A DNA stretch of 64,000 nt from Spiroplasma endosymbiont of Clivina fossor (GCF_964031115.1 NZ_OZ035006.1:1861605-1925604); one strand, 5' to 3'. Counted from the stretch's first letter, positions 1-11,161 are shown. The notes: generated from the sequence alone by a model not told the origin. Numbers and translations are program-made.

Positions 1-484
1 TAAAATTTTAAAAGATTCAAAAATTAAATTTTTACCAGAAACAACTGTTTTAGTGGATTTAGGTTATCAAGGCATACAAAAAATTAATCATAATGTTTTA
101 ATTCCTAAAAGAAAATCAAAGAAAAACCCTTTAAATAAAGAAGAAAAGCAAAATAATGAGCGAATTTCAAAAATGAGAATTGTTATTGAAAATGTTTTTG
201 CTATACTTAAAAAATTTAAAATTATTAGTGAAAAATATCGAAATCGTAGAAAAAGATTTGCTTTAAGATTTAATTTAATAGCTTCAATTTATAATTTACA
301 ACTATTAGTTTAAATATATTTGATAATTTAAAATTTCAGTCTTTTTTTATTGTAAATAATAATTTTTATTATGTTTTAATGACAAAATATTTGTAAAAAT
401 AATCTAAAAATTATTTTAATAACACTTTTATATTTATTTTAAATTTAAAAATTATAATTATCATATTAATGTTGCAAGAAGTCT
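1..484 (+). mobile_element. IS5-like element, copy A (right part only)
   Basis: This is the right-hand part of a 1068-bp IS5-family element seen complete at 9384, 11162, 28702 and 45925; the left part lies outside the window. The right inverted repeat ends in GCAAGAAGTCT at 484. It differs by one base from the other copies (ATTAATGTTGC instead of ATTAATTTTGC). The next three bases, ATT, fit the ANT-type 3-bp target duplication that intact copies show. The insertion lies against the end of crr and supplies two bases of its stop codon. Confidence 0.93.
2..313 (+). CDS. IS5-family transposase, C-terminal part (ORFB)
   Basis: This is the 3' part of a DDE transposase. It contains the second catalytic Asp in VDLGYQG and the glutamate in the RIVIENVF motif, followed by a basic C-terminus, which is the IS5 signature. 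In complete copies this frame is reached from the N-terminal ORFA only by a -1 frameshift. The reading frame enters from outside the window and stops at 311-313. Confidence 0.9.
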   Translation, partial: KILKDSKIKFLPETTVLVDLGYQGIQKINHNVLIPKRKSKKNPLNKEEKQNNERISKMRIVIENVFAILKKFKIISEKYRNRRKRFALRFNLIASIYNLQLLV

Positions 485-968
485 ATTGAATTATTGCAAT
501 AACTTCACCAGCTTTAACAGGACCTAATTTAATATTAGTAATTTTTTTACCCTTTAAACTATCAGGTAAAAAAATTAACGGCGATTGATTTGATGTAATC
601 TCACCAGCAATTTCACTTCAATTAACAACTGCTAATAATTCATTCGCCTTTACTTTTTGACCTTGCTTAACTTTTGGTTCAAACCCCCTACCTTTTAAAT
701 TAACCGTATCTAAACCAATGTGTAGTAAACATTCTACTTTCGTTTGATGTTGAATTCCATAAGCATGATTCGTAGGAAATATTGAAGTTATCGTACCTGC
801 AAACGGAGCATAAAACTCATTAGCAGTAGGAATTAATGCGACACCATCACCTAACATCTTTTCATTAAACACTTCATCACTAACATCAGTAATATTAATT
901 ACCTCACCATCTACAGGTGATAAAACTTCAATTTGCTTTTTTTTAAAAAAATTATCAAAACTAAACAT
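483..968 (-). CDS. crr: PTS glucose-type EIIA component
   Basis: A 161-residue cytoplasmic EIIA of the glucose family. It accepts phosphate from HPr and passes it to the IIB domain of the sugar permease. The active-site His83 lies in CLLHIGLDTVNLKG and the second active-site His68 in TNHAYG; the N-terminal SPVDGEV segment is also typical. Length matches free-standing EIIA-Glc proteins. Spiroplasma citri is known to have a split glucose permease with separate Crr and PtsG (IICB), and a ptsG-type IICB gene lies just upstream on the same strand. The start at 968 has a GAAAGG ribosome site about 10 bases ahead. The stop codon TAG is formed jointly with the end of IS5-like copy A, so the last residues may differ from the ancestral protein. 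Confidence 0.93.
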
Positions 969-1012
969 TTAATTATTTTCCTTTCATATATCATATATCT
1001 TTAATTATATGT

Positions 1013-1047
1013 GAAAAAATCACTTTTGTCATTAAAACAAAAGTGAT
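1013..1047 (-). terminator. Rho-independent terminator after the secreted-protein gene
   Basis: A perfect 11-bp stem, ATCACTTTTGT paired with ACAAAAGTGAT, has a 7-base loop and on the minus strand is followed by a run of T. It lies between the end of the 1073-1642 gene and the start of crr. It should therefore end the upstream transcript and leave crr to its own promoter or to read-through. Confidence 0.75.
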
Positions 1048-1072
1048 ATCCCCCCCATCTTACCTTAATAAT

Positions 1073-1642
1073 TTATTTTATAATATTAAATCCAACATTA
1101 TAACTAAGACCTGTTGCTAAATAATGCTTCTGCATTTTATTACTTCACAAATACACATCTAAATAACTCGTTAAAGGGCGATCAACATATAAATCAAATG
1201 AACTAATTAAAGCTGCTGTTAAATCCGCATTACTAGCTCTTCATTTAATTTTCTTAACTTCAAGATCAATCCTTCACCGAATATCTAACTGACTATCAAT
1301 AAATCTTCTAACATCATTAAGAATTTTGTAATAATAATATTTAGCATCCGTTAAAGAAAAATTATATGGTTGTTTTTGTTGTTCAGAAATATTAAAATCT
1401 TTTTTAAAAGTATTAACAGTTCAATTAAAAATCAACGATTTTGAAAAAATAAAATCTTCTAAGATAAATTTAATATTCTGTTCTCATTGTTCTTCATCAA
1501 CTGTTTTATTGATAATAAGATTTAAAACATCAACAGATTTTTCTTCTTTACTTTTAACATTATTAATAGTACCTAAATTGCTTGTAGCTCCTATTGATAA
1601 ACTTGAAATAATTAATAACTTAGTTAATTTATCATTCATCAT
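1073..1642 (-). CDS. Small secreted or surface protein of unknown function
   Basis: A 189-residue protein that I do not recognise. It starts with MMNDKLTKLLIISSLSIGA, a short basic stretch then a hydrophobic core, which looks like a signal peptide; there is no lipobox Cys, so it is probably secreted or anchored by the leader. The mature part is rich in Asn, Lys, Asp and Trp (five TGA Trp codons) with no clear domain. The start at 1642 has a GAAAGGA ribosome site 8-14 bases ahead; a second ATG directly follows. It lies between ptsG and crr on the same strand but has its own terminator, so a role in sugar uptake is possible but unsupported. Confidence 0.7.
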
Positions 1643-1736
1643 TTAATAATCAATCCTTTCAGCTTCTTTCTCTTATTAAAACATATTAATTTTTAAATTA
1701 ACTTTTAATTAATTACTATTTACTACTAAATATTTA

Positions 1737-3725
1737 TTACTTTTTAGTTTTTTCTGGTGAAGAGGAGCGATACAAAATTTCCTTAATTTTACTTTTTCAA
1801 ATATCTGATTGACCACCAAAAACTACGCCCACTTGCTTATTACCACCCTTTTTAATACGATTAGTACTTAAAATTTCTAATTCGTTTGCATCAACTTTAT
1901 TCATATCAACGACTTGCACTCGTAGTCTTGAAGCACAAGCATCAATATTTTCAATATTTTCTGCCCCACCCAAAGCAGCTAATATTTTTTCTGCTGTAAC
2001 AATTACTTTTCCAGATTTCTTATCTTTAAGTTTTTCTTTTTCCTCGTTAATAACATTATCTTCTATTGCCAGCGCAGTCTTAGATTGACTTTTTACTGCT
2101 TGATAATCTTTTTTTGTAAATAAATGAATCTGCCCATCAATAGCTTCTCTTCCCGGAATTTTAATATTAAATCGTAAAATCAAGAAATAAAATAAGAAGA
2201 AATAAATCGCTGCATAGGCTACACCAACAATTGGTACAACTCATCAATTAGTTGTTTGACCACTAAAACTTGGAACAATTCCATAAATAATTCAGTCTAA
2301 TACGCCACCAGAGAAAGTCATTCCAATTTTTACTTGTAAAACATTCATTAACATAAATGATATTCCTGCTAATGGCACATGAATCCCATAAAATAACCAT
2401 GGGGCCACAAATAAGAAACTAAATTCTAACGGTTCAGTAATTCCTGTCAAGAAACTAGTTAACCCCGCGGAAGCATATACTCCTAATGCTGTATTCCGAT
2501 TTTCCTTAGGTACCGTCAATGCCGTGGCAGTAGCAGCGGCAGGTAATCCAAACATCATAAAGGGAAACTTACCAGCTTGGAATCGTCCTAGTCGTAATCC
2601 CCGACCTCACATATCTTGCAAAGTTAATTTTCCATCAGCAATAACTGCCATAAATCCTGTTTGGTCACCAACAGCTGTTAAAGTTAATGGATTAGCTACA
2701 TCCACAGTACCAGCAAAGTCACTAATGGCTCCACCAGCACCAGATCATCATAATGGTGCATAAAACACATGATGCAATCCAAAAGGAATTAATGACCGTT
2801 CAATTAATCCAAAAAATAATGAATCTAATCCCACAGGTAATGTTCCTGATGAACGCCCAAATCAGTTAAATGCTGCCCCAACTGGCGGTCATATTAAAAT
2901 AAAAATAAACGCCAAGGGAATAACAGCAAAGAATACCACAATTGGGACAAATTTTACGCCACTAAAAAAACTAATGTAAGAAGGTAATTCTGTTAGATAA
3001 AAGCGATTGTAAAGAAAAGCAACTAACGCCCCAACAATAATTCCTCCAAATACTCCTGAATTTAGTGTTGGTCCAATACCTAAAATTGATGTCGTTAATT
3101 TATTATCAACTGCTAAATCACCTTTTCAAAATCATAAATTATAGTTAATCGGCGTTTCACTTGACGATATTACTTGATAAAAAGTATCATCAATTGGTTT
3201 TCCGCCCAATGTTCCTCCTAATAATTTACTAAATTCAGCAGTTAATTTTGGTATTAAATCTTTTCCCGTATATAATTCCTTTAATGAAACTACAATCTTC
3301 TGATCTTTACCCACATCATCAACATATGCTAAAACATAGTTATAGTTTATTACTCCTTGATTCATAAAAACAGCAATTACAACAACAAAAATTAGAAAGC
3401 CAATTAATGCGGTTAAACCTGCAACTCCAGCATCATTAGTAAAAGCAATTGCAACGGAAATTGCAAATAATACTGATAAATTAGCAAATGGGACATCGCC
3501 CATCATTTTTAAAAATGTGCCAAAAGTTTCTCAAGCTTCTGCATCAGCATTTTTAGCAAGTGTTTCAATTGTTGCTCCAATTCCTAAAAATAATCCCGCA
3601 ATTGGTAACAACGCAATCGGCAACATAAATGCTTTAGATAATTTTTGAAGAACACCTTGACTTTTTTCTTTAAAGTTACTCCAAAAACTACCTAAATATT
3701 GTTTAAATCCAAGCTTTGACGACAT
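1737..3725 (-). CDS. ptsG: PTS glucose-type permease, EIICB
   Basis: A 662-residue sugar-transporting PTS permease in the cytoplasmic membrane. Order: N-terminal IIC membrane domain (from [20 protein letters not shown]), a spacer of about 80 residues containing TGKDLIPKL, the rest of IIC with the conserved [14 protein letters not shown] segment, then a C-terminal IIB domain. The phosphorylated Cys lies in [12 protein letters not shown], the IIB active-site motif. No IIA domain is attached, which fits a partner Crr encoded at 483-968. The start at 3725 has AAAAGGAA ahead of it. The family also includes N-acetylglucosamine permeases, so the sugar is inferred from the split IIA/IICB arrangement known in S. 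citri. A promoter and an inverted repeat upstream suggest specific control. Confidence 0.85.
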
Positions 3726-3818
3726 ATAAACCGTTCCTTTTCTATTTAAATTTAAAAATAAATTCTAAAAATTTTTTTATTTTAAAATTCAAGGAATAAC
3801 CTCCACTCTATTTTTAAT

Positions 3819-3842
3819 AACTAAATCAAATATTATTTAGTT
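3819..3842 (-). promoter_or_regulatory. Inverted repeat in the ptsG leader, possible operator
   Basis: AACTAAAT and ATTTAGTT are perfect inverted arms with an 8-base spacer. The repeat lies downstream of the likely ptsG -10 box and about 95 bases before the start codon. It lacks a T run, so it looks more like a protein-binding operator than a terminator. The regulator is unknown. Confidence 0.4.
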
Positions 3843-3855
3843 AATCTAAGAAATT

Positions 3856-3885
3856 ATTACAATCTCTTTAAACTAAATATATCAA
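3856..3885 (-). promoter_or_regulatory. Likely ptsG promoter
   Basis: On the minus strand TTGATA (-35) is followed after 18 bases by TGTAAT (-10). It lies directly after the end of the nucleotidyltransferase gene, so ptsG can be transcribed separately from the ptsI-leuS group. Assigned from the consensus only. Confidence 0.45.
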
Positions 3886-3891
3886 TAATAA

Positions 3892-4596
3892 CTATGAAAT
3901 TTTTTTCGTTTTAGCAACTGAAATTTCTAAATCTTCTGGTGTATCAATATCTCATTGGTCATCTTCACTTAATATATAAGGAGCAATAACAATTTTATTT
4001 TTTAAAGCACTAGCAATAAGGATATCCACCATTTGATATTGAGAAAGCTCATTTTCAGCAAACTTAATTTGCAATTGCTCTCTAATCGCCTTTGCTCATT
4101 GGTCATCTAACAATGACCATTCACCTAATAATAACTTATGCATATTATTACTTTTTTCATAACCAATAATATTATTGTCATTACCTATATTATACACTCA
4201 ATCAATCTTTTTAGTTACTCGTTTAACGGCACACATAATTGGTTTTGCTGTTAAATTCATAAAAAAATTTCGCTTCATTACCATATCACCACTAATGATA
4301 ATTGTATTATCTTGTAAATAATCTTTAACTAAATAACCAGCATAGGCACTAGAACCATTTTCATATTGCGCATTATGAACAAGCTTAACTTGCATATACT
4401 TATCAACTAAATATAAGAAATCTTGATAATGATAACCAATAATAACAATAATTTCATTAACTTTAGCCACTGATAAATTAGTTATTATTTTTTCAATTAA
4501 AATTTCACCATTAATATTTAATAATGATTTATGTTGATGATTTAATTTTAATCTTCTGCCAACTCCGGCCGCAAAAATAATCGCTCGCTTAATCAT
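3892..4596 (-). CDS. Nucleotidyltransferase, LicC/GlmU-like NTP transferase fold
   Basis: A 234-residue soluble enzyme of the sugar or alcohol-phosphate nucleotidyltransferase superfamily. The N-terminal [17 protein letters not shown] carries the glycine- and arginine-rich nucleotide-binding loop. KSLLNINGEILIEK gives the conserved Lys, and IIISGDMVMK the metal-binding Asp. It most resembles choline- or ethanolamine-phosphate cytidylyltransferases (LicC type), which would fit lipid or glycolipid head-group synthesis, but the substrate cannot be read from sequence. Its ATG overlaps the last 8 bases of leuS, so translation is probably coupled. It ends the ptsI-leuS operon. Confidence 0.7.
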
Positions 4597-7036
4597 CGCG
4601 TTTATCCACTACTTTAGTAACAAAGTTAATAATTTTATTCATTACAAATATTGTTTGTTTAATTTCATATTGATATAAAATTTTTTGTAAATACTCATCA
4701 TTTTGAATAATTTTTAAAATTTCTTCTTGTGATAAATTCGGTACAACATTTAATTTTCCTCGTAATTTACCATTAACCTGAATAACAACAACAACTTCAT
4801 CTTTCACTAAATACTTAGCATCATATTCAGGTCATTTTTGAACAGCAACACTACTTTCTTGGGCTAATATTAATCATAATTCTTCTGCTAAATGCACAGC
4901 AAATAAACTTAACATTTTGATAAATCCTAAAAAATAAGGTAAATAAATTTGCTTTGTTTTATAACAAGCATTAACAAAAACCATTAATGAAGATAACGCC
5001 GTATTAAAAGCTAAATTTTCCAAATCAGTAGTTACTTTAAACACTGTTTGATGATAAATTTTATCCATTTGACCATCATTATTTTTAATAATTCAAGCAA
5101 GATGTTCGGTTACTAAACGATAAATCCGATCTAATCATCTCCTTGTACCATCAATACCTTGAATATTTCATGGCATTGATGCTGTTAATGGTCCCATAAA
5201 CATCTCATAAACGCGTAAAGCATCAGCACCATGCGTCATAATAATATCATCGGGATTGACACCATTATCTTTTGATTTTGACATCTTTTCACCATCAATA
5301 CCTAAAATCATTCCTTGATTAACAAGTTTCATAAAAGGTTCTGGCGTCGGAACAACTTTTAAATCATACAATACTTGATGTCAAAATCGAGCATATAGTA
5401 AATGCAACACCGCATGTTCTTGACCACCAACATACAAATCAACTGGTGATCATTGTTCCAATAATTTAAATGCGGTTTTACTATTTAAGGGAATAAAACT
5501 ACCATCATCTTGTTTCAAAATATATGCTAAATAATATCAACAACTACCTGCTCATTGTGGCATTGTATTTGTATCTCTTTTCCCTTTAACACCATCATTT
5601 CTAGTAACATTAACAAAATCAACCATATTTGCCAATGGCGACTGACCGTTAACTGTTGAAACAATATTATCTGTTAATGGTAACATTACTGGTAAATCTA
5701 ACTCATCAACTAACCCAATGGTACCATCATCTCAAAAAATAATTGGAAACGGTTCACCTCAATATCTTTGGCGAGAAAACAATCAATCACGTAATTTATA
5801 AGTTGTATGTTTTTTAGCGATTGCTTTTGCTTCCAAAACATTAATAATTTTACTAATGGCTTGTTCATTATTTAGTCCATTCAAAAACTGAGAATTAATA
5901 TGAATACCATCACCAGTTATTGGCATTTTCATATTATCATTTTCAATAACAATCTTTATTGGCAAATTATATTTTAATGCTAAATGATAATCTTCAACAC
6001 TATGTGCGGGAACACACATTACTGCTCCTGTTCCATAATGATATAACACATAATCAGCAACTCAAATCGGAACTAATTCATTTGTTAACGGATGCAACGC
6101 ATAACTACCCGTAAATACCCCTTGTTTATCATTATTTAACTCTTGGCGTTCTAAATCAGTTTTCATTTTAACTTCTGATAAATACTCATTCATTTGTTGC
6201 TCATTATTCTTAATAGTAAGCGAAACTATTAATGGATGCTCTGGTGCTAAAATAATAGCACTAACACCAAAAATCGTATCCAATCTTGTAGTAAAAACTG
6301 AGATTTTTTCTAATGAATTTTGAATTTTAAAATCTACTAATGCCCCTAATCGTTCACCAATTCAGTTTCTTTGCAATTCTTTAACAGAATTAGGTCAATC
6401 TAAATCATCTAATCCTTTTAATAGTCTTGAAGCATAATTAGTTATTTTTAAAACTCATTGTTGCATTGGTTTTTTAATAACCGGATAATGACCTCTTTCA
6501 GAAACCATTTTTCCTTCAATAACTAAAACCTCTTCATTAGCTAAAACTGTTCCTAATTTTTCACATCAATTAACATCACTTCATTTTAATTGAACTAAAC
6601 CTTTTTTATAAATTTGTGAAAATATTCATTGTGTTCATTGATAATAATTAGGATCAGTAGTATTTATTTCTTTATTATAATCATAAGAAAAACCTAAGCG
6701 TTGCAATTGATGACGAAAATTATTAATATTTTCCAAAGTAAAACTTACAGGATTATTTTTTGTTTTTAAAGCATACTGTTCAGCTGGTAAACCAAACGCA
6801 TCCCAACCAATAGGATGCAAAACAGCATAATCTTGCATCTTACGAAATCGTGCCATTACATCAGTAGCAATATAACCTTTTAAATGACCAACATGTAATC
6901 CAGCACCAGATGGATATGGAAACATATCAAGAATATAAGTCTTTTTAGTTGCCATATTACTAGGCGTCTTAAATATTTGCTGATTTTTTCAATACTCTTG
7001 TCACTTTTTTTCTAAAGCACGATGTGAATAAATCAT
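4589..7036 (-). CDS. leuS: Leucyl-tRNA synthetase
   Basis: An 815-residue class I aminoacyl-tRNA synthetase that charges tRNA-Leu. [16 protein letters not shown] holds the HIGH-type ATP site and [11 protein letters not shown] the KMSKS loop, with the editing domain between them and an anticodon-binding region at the C-terminus. The true start is 7036 ([12 protein letters not shown]), preceded by AGAAAGGA; the first in-frame ATG at 6955 is internal and would cut off conserved residues. Many internal TGA codons read as Trp at conserved positions. Operon with the small membrane protein upstream and the overlapping nucleotidyltransferase downstream. Confidence 0.97.
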
Positions 7037-7063
7037 AATGTATCCTTTCTTATCATATATCTT

Positions 7064-7318
7064 TTAACTAAATATTCTCAATACAGAAATTAAGGAAGCG
7101 ATAAACCCAAGAGTAAACATACATCCACATAAAAAGAAAATATTTTTCTTAATAAAAAATCACAATGTATCCTTATAAACAACTTTTGAAAAATATTTTG
7201 TTACTAACAGTCAATGAATAACAAAACATAAAATTGTCAAAATAAGACAACTAACAGTTAAAGCAATACCCATATTTTTATTTATTGTTGTCGTTGCCAA
7301 TATAATATTTAAAAACAT
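7064..7318 (-). CDS. Small two-helix membrane protein
   Basis: An 84-residue protein of unknown function with two hydrophobic segments (around MGIALTVSCLILTILCFVIH and IFFLCGCMFTLGFIASLI) separated by a short basic loop. Its ATG overlaps the ptsI stop codon in the arrangement TAATG, so it should be translated by coupling with ptsI; leuS starts 27 bases after its stop. No known domain is visible. The tight spacing makes it a real gene in spite of its size. Confidence 0.7.
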
Positions 7319-9042
7319 TAAATTAATTTCTTTTCTTGTAAAAATTTAGCAACAAGAGCAATTACTTCATTTTCATTATGACATTTTAAAGCCTCATTCA
7401 TAAGAACAACTGTCTCTTTTTTAGTTAAACTATTAATAATTTTTCTTGCTTCTAATATTGATGTTGATGACATTGAAAAGTAATCTAATCCCATTCCTAA
7501 TAATAATGGTAATGCCAAAATTTCTCCTGCCATTTCGCCACACATTCCAACTCATTTTTTATTTAAATGAGCACCATCAATTGTCATTTTAATTAGTCTT
7601 AATATTCCTGGATGATAAGGTTGATATAAATATGATACCTTCGGTGACATTCGATCAACAGCAATTCCATATTGAATTAAATCATTAGTTCCAATCGAAA
7701 CAAAATCAGCATATTGAGAAAAAATATCACTCATTACCGCAGCCACAGGAATTTCTACCATCATTCCAATTTGAATATCATCACTAACAGCAATATTTTC
7801 TTGCTTTAATTCTTCTTTACATTGTAAAGTTATGGCTTTAGCTTCTTTAAACTCATTCACAGTAGCAATCATAGGAAACATAATTGCTAATTTACTATAA
7901 ACCGATGCTCTTAGTAATGCTCGCAATTGCGTTTTAAAAACATTAATCTGATCTAAACACAAACGAATTGCACGATAACCTAAAAAAGGATTCATTTCCG
8001 ATTCAAACTGATAATACGATAACTGCTTATCACCACCAATATCAAGTGTCCGAATAACAACCATATCATTAGGCATTTTCTCTAAGACAGCTTTATATGC
8101 TTGGAATTGTTCTTCCTCTGTTGGTCATTGATTACTATTCATATATAAAAATTCCGAACGAAATAATCCAATGCCATTACCACCATTTTCAATAACACTA
8201 TCAACATCGTGAAAAGAACCAATATTTCCTTCTAAAGTAACTTTATGCCCATCTAAAGTTATCGTTGGTTCATTCTTATATTTTTGCAATTGTTGTTGCT
8301 TAATTTTTCATTGTGTTTGCAATTCTTTTCATTCAACTTGTTGAGCACTACTAGGATTAGTTATGACGACACCACTTTTTCCATCCATAATAATTAGTTC
8401 ATCATTTTCTACTTTACTAGTAATATCTTTTAATCCTACAATCGCCGGAATTTCTAAACTACGCGCCATAATCGCCGCATGCGAAGTTCTACCACCAATA
8501 TCACAAAGAAATCCTTTCACAAATTCCGGATTTAATTGTACTGTTTGCGATGGTGTTAAATCAGAACTAACAATAATTACTTCTTCATCAATAATTGCTA
8601 AATCTTGAATTTTTATTCCCAATAAATGCTTAATTAAACGATTAGTAACATCTTCAATATCGCTTGCTCTTTCGCGCATATAAGCGTCATCCATCGCTTT
8701 AAACATCGCAATATATTTATTAGCAATAACGAAACTTGCATACGAACTAGTAACTTGTTCACTAATAATCATCTGTTTTATTTCATCAATAATAGTGGGA
8801 TCACTAATAATTTGCTCATGAGCCATAAAAATTTTAGCTTTATCTTCACCAAGCTTTTTAAGAGTTTCGCTATATAATTTCCGAATTTCAGTAAGCGATA
8901 CATCCAACGCTTGTTCTAAATTTCGTAATTGCTCTTCAATATTAGTAACTTGTTCTTTTTCAACTTCAATTCGTTGTTCAATTAACTTATATACTTTAGC
9001 AGTGGCAATTCCACTTGAAGCACCAATAGCTTTCAACTCCAT
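7318..9042 (-). CDS. ptsI: PTS enzyme I, phosphoenolpyruvate-protein phosphotransferase
   Basis: A 574-residue cytoplasmic enzyme that takes phosphate from phosphoenolpyruvate and gives it to HPr, feeding all PTS permeases including PtsG/Crr here. The phosphorylated His lies in [13 protein letters not shown] near residue 190. The PEP-binding barrel shows [12 protein letters not shown] and the catalytic Cys in MCGEMAGE. Length is that of a normal EI. The start at 9042 has GAGGA nine bases ahead. First gene of the ptsI-small membrane protein-leuS-nucleotidyltransferase operon, with a promoter just upstream. ptsH (HPr) is not in this window. Confidence 0.97.
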
Positions 9043-9076
9043 AATATGTCCTCGTTTCTATATATGTTTAATTGTA

Positions 9077-9105
9077 ATTATATAAAAAAAGTTCAGTTTT
9101 TCCAA
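9077..9105 (-). promoter_or_regulatory. Promoter of ptsI
   Basis: On the minus strand TTGGAA is followed after exactly 17 bases by TATAAT, and the start codon of ptsI lies 34 bases downstream. An ISLre2 remnant begins only 16 bases upstream of the -35 box, so any upstream control sites have been replaced. Confidence 0.65.
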
Positions 9106-9121
9106 TAACAATTGCAATCTG

Positions 9122-9383
9122 GGTCGCGTTTAGTTTTCTTAGGTATTGCTTTGAAGAAGTAAAACAATCAGCTAATTATATTATTTAATTACTAAACTAA
9201 CCATACCTTTCTTGTTATTGTCATTTTTATTCTTTTTCATTTTATCATATTATTAAATTTTTACACAATAAAAATTATTAATTATTATTAAATTTTCACT
9301 AGTTATCTAAATTTATGTTTTCTATATTTATTCGTATATACAATACTACCTTTATTAATTCAACTATCATCATTTTTCTTATT
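9122..9383 (-). mobile_element. ISLre2-family end fragment (3' end)
   Basis: The sequence matches the gene-3' end of the complete ISLre2 element at 47471-49043, in the same minus orientation. It starts at the terminal repeat GGTCGCGTTTAGTTTTC and includes the last codons of the transposase. It is cut at the border of IS5-like copy B. The rest of this ISLre2 copy is not on the other side of the IS5 copy in matching orientation. Confidence 0.85.
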
Positions 9384-9451
9384 AGACTTCTTGCAAAATT
9401 AATTTAAAATATAATTGAATTGTTGTTTTTAATAAAAAAGGTGGAATTTAA

Positions 9452-10281
9452 ATGAAATTTAAAAAAAATAATCAAATAAGTGATAAAAATTTTTTAAGAT
9501 TAACTGGTATTAAACATACTACTTTTAATAAAATGCTAGAAATTTTAAAAATAGAAGAATTAAAAAAGAGATTTCGTCGCGGAAGAACCAATAAATTATC
9601 ATTAGAAAATCGTATTTTAATGACTTTAGAATATTGAAGAGAATATAGAACTTATTTTCATATTGCAAAAAGTTATGATATTAGTGAAAGTAGTTGTTAT
9701 AGAAATATCAAATGAATTGAAGACACTTTAATAAAACACCCTAATTTTCAACAACTTACTGGTCAAAAATCACTATTAAAAGATTATTTCAAAGATAAGA
9801 CTGTTATAATTGATGTAACTGAAAGCCAAATCCAACGCCCAAAAAAAGACAAAAACAGCACTACTCAGGAAAAAAGAAAAAACACACAATAAAAACACAA
9901 GTTATAATTGAAAAAGATAGTAAAAAAATTATTAGTTCTGATTTTTCTTATGGTAAAAACCATGACTTTAAAATTTTAAAAGATTCAAAAATTAAATTTT
10001 TACCAGAAACAACTGTTTTAGTGGATTTAGGTTATCAAGGCATACAAAAAATTAATCATAATGTTTTAATTCCTAAAAGAAAATCAAAGAAAAACCCTTT
10101 AAATAAAGAAGAAAAGCAAAATAATGAGCGAATTTCAAAAATGAGAATTGTTATTGAAAATGTTTTTGCTATACTTAAAAAATTTAAAATTATTAGTGAA
10201 AAATATCGAAATCGTAGAAAAAGATTTGCTTTAAGATTTAATTTAATAGCTTCAATTTATAATTTACAACTATTAGTTTAA
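9452..10281 (+). CDS. IS5-family transposase (ORFA/ORFB joined by -1 frameshift)
   Basis: ORFA starts at 9452 after AAAGGTGG and runs to a TAA near 9891; it has the N-terminal helix-turn-helix region and the first catalytic Asp in IDVTESQI. ORFB continues in the -1 frame through FSYGKNHD, VDLGYQG (second Asp) and RIVIENVF (Glu) to the stop at 10279-10281. The join is at A AAA AAA G (9841-9847), where a -1 slip gives RPKKRQKQHYSGKKKKHT, the normal IS5 sequence at this place. All copies share the break, so I read it as programmed frameshifting and not as decay. The fused product would be about 276 residues. Confidence 0.85.
9841..9847 (+). promoter_or_regulatory. Slippery heptamer for -1 ribosomal frameshift
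   Basis: Seven A residues in the phase A AAA AAA, followed by GAC in the zero frame. Both P- and A-site lysyl-tRNAs can re-pair after slipping one base back. The same site occurs in copies C, D and E, and an A AAA AAC site holds the same place in the diverged element at 59638-60543. Confidence 0.75.
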
Positions 10282-10452
10282 ATATATTTGATAATTTAAA
10301 ATTTCAGTCTTTTTTTATTGTAAATAATAATTTTTATTATGTTTTAATGACAAAATATTTGTAAAAATAATCTAAAAATTATTTTAATAACACTTTTATA
10401 TTTATTTTAAATTTAAAAATTATAATTATCATATTAATTTTGCAAGAAGTCT

Positions 10453-11161
10453 ATTCAACTAGATGAGACATTTTTGGCGACATTAGACCATAAAATTAAA
10501 CAAGACCAAAGAATTCGTTTAGTTACTTTTCATACCGGACATAAAGAAAAAAAATACAAAAATGCTCGTAGAGAGTTAGAAAATAAACGAGGTCATTTTC
10601 TAATGTTAAAAGTTGGTAAACGAATAAATACGATGGATTATCGTGATTTATTAATTAAAGAATTGCAAAAACATTATGTTAATATTAATTATGACAAAAT
10701 AATTGTTTGTGGTGATGGTGCTACTTGAATTAGAGAAATTGCCAATAGTTTCGGTAATGTTAGATATATTTTAGATGGTTATCATGCTATTAAAAAACTA
10801 AAACAAACGGCATTTAATATTGTTTTTGAAAATCGTAAAGTAACACTAAATAGTTGAATTGAATTATATAAAAATGGAAATCATCAAGAATTAGTAAAAA
10901 GTATTCGGAATGTTGTTAAAAATGAATTAAATAAAGATATTAAAACAAATTTAAGAAAGGTGAGTAATTATTTCAAAAACAATAAGCATGGTATTCATAA
11001 TCGAAATTTAGAATGAAATATCGGTTGTAGCATCGAAAGTGATGTATCGCATTTGGTAAAACAACAATTAGGATATGGAGCAAAAATATATAATCATAAA
11101 AATTTAAATAATCTATTACATTTAAGAATGGCAAATTTAAACAAATTAAATGTATTACATT
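10453..11161 (+). pseudogene. ISLre2-family transposase fragment
   Basis: Internal part of a UPF0236/ISLre2 transposase on the plus strand, from QLDETFLATLD to NKLNVLH. It matches the complete protein at 47661-49043 with scattered substitutions and no frameshift. Both ends are cut exactly at IS5-like copies B and C, so the gene has lost its N-terminal third and its C-terminus. Confidence 0.9.

Larger units (their letters stand above)
9384..10452 (+). mobile_element. IS5-like element, copy B
   Basis: A complete 1069-bp element bounded by AGACTTCTTGCAAAATTAAT and its inverse. ATT stands on both sides, but the flanks come from two different places of ISLre2 in opposite orientation, so the flanks were rearranged after insertion. 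It carries one transposase in two frames. One extra A before the ribosome site separates it from copies C, D and E. Confidence 0.95.

Noticed and set aside
1797-2183. Several short genes in place of ptsG, leuS, ptsI and others
   Set aside because: Breaks are TGA codons at conserved Trp positions. With TGA as Trp the genes are whole.
2524-2763. Plus-strand open frame over ptsG
   Set aside because: Antisense of conserved PTS IIC sequence; no start signals.
9452-9891. IS5-like transposase as two pseudogene halves
   Set aside because: The break is identical in all complete copies and sits on a slippery heptamer, so programmed frameshifting is the better reading; not fully excluded.
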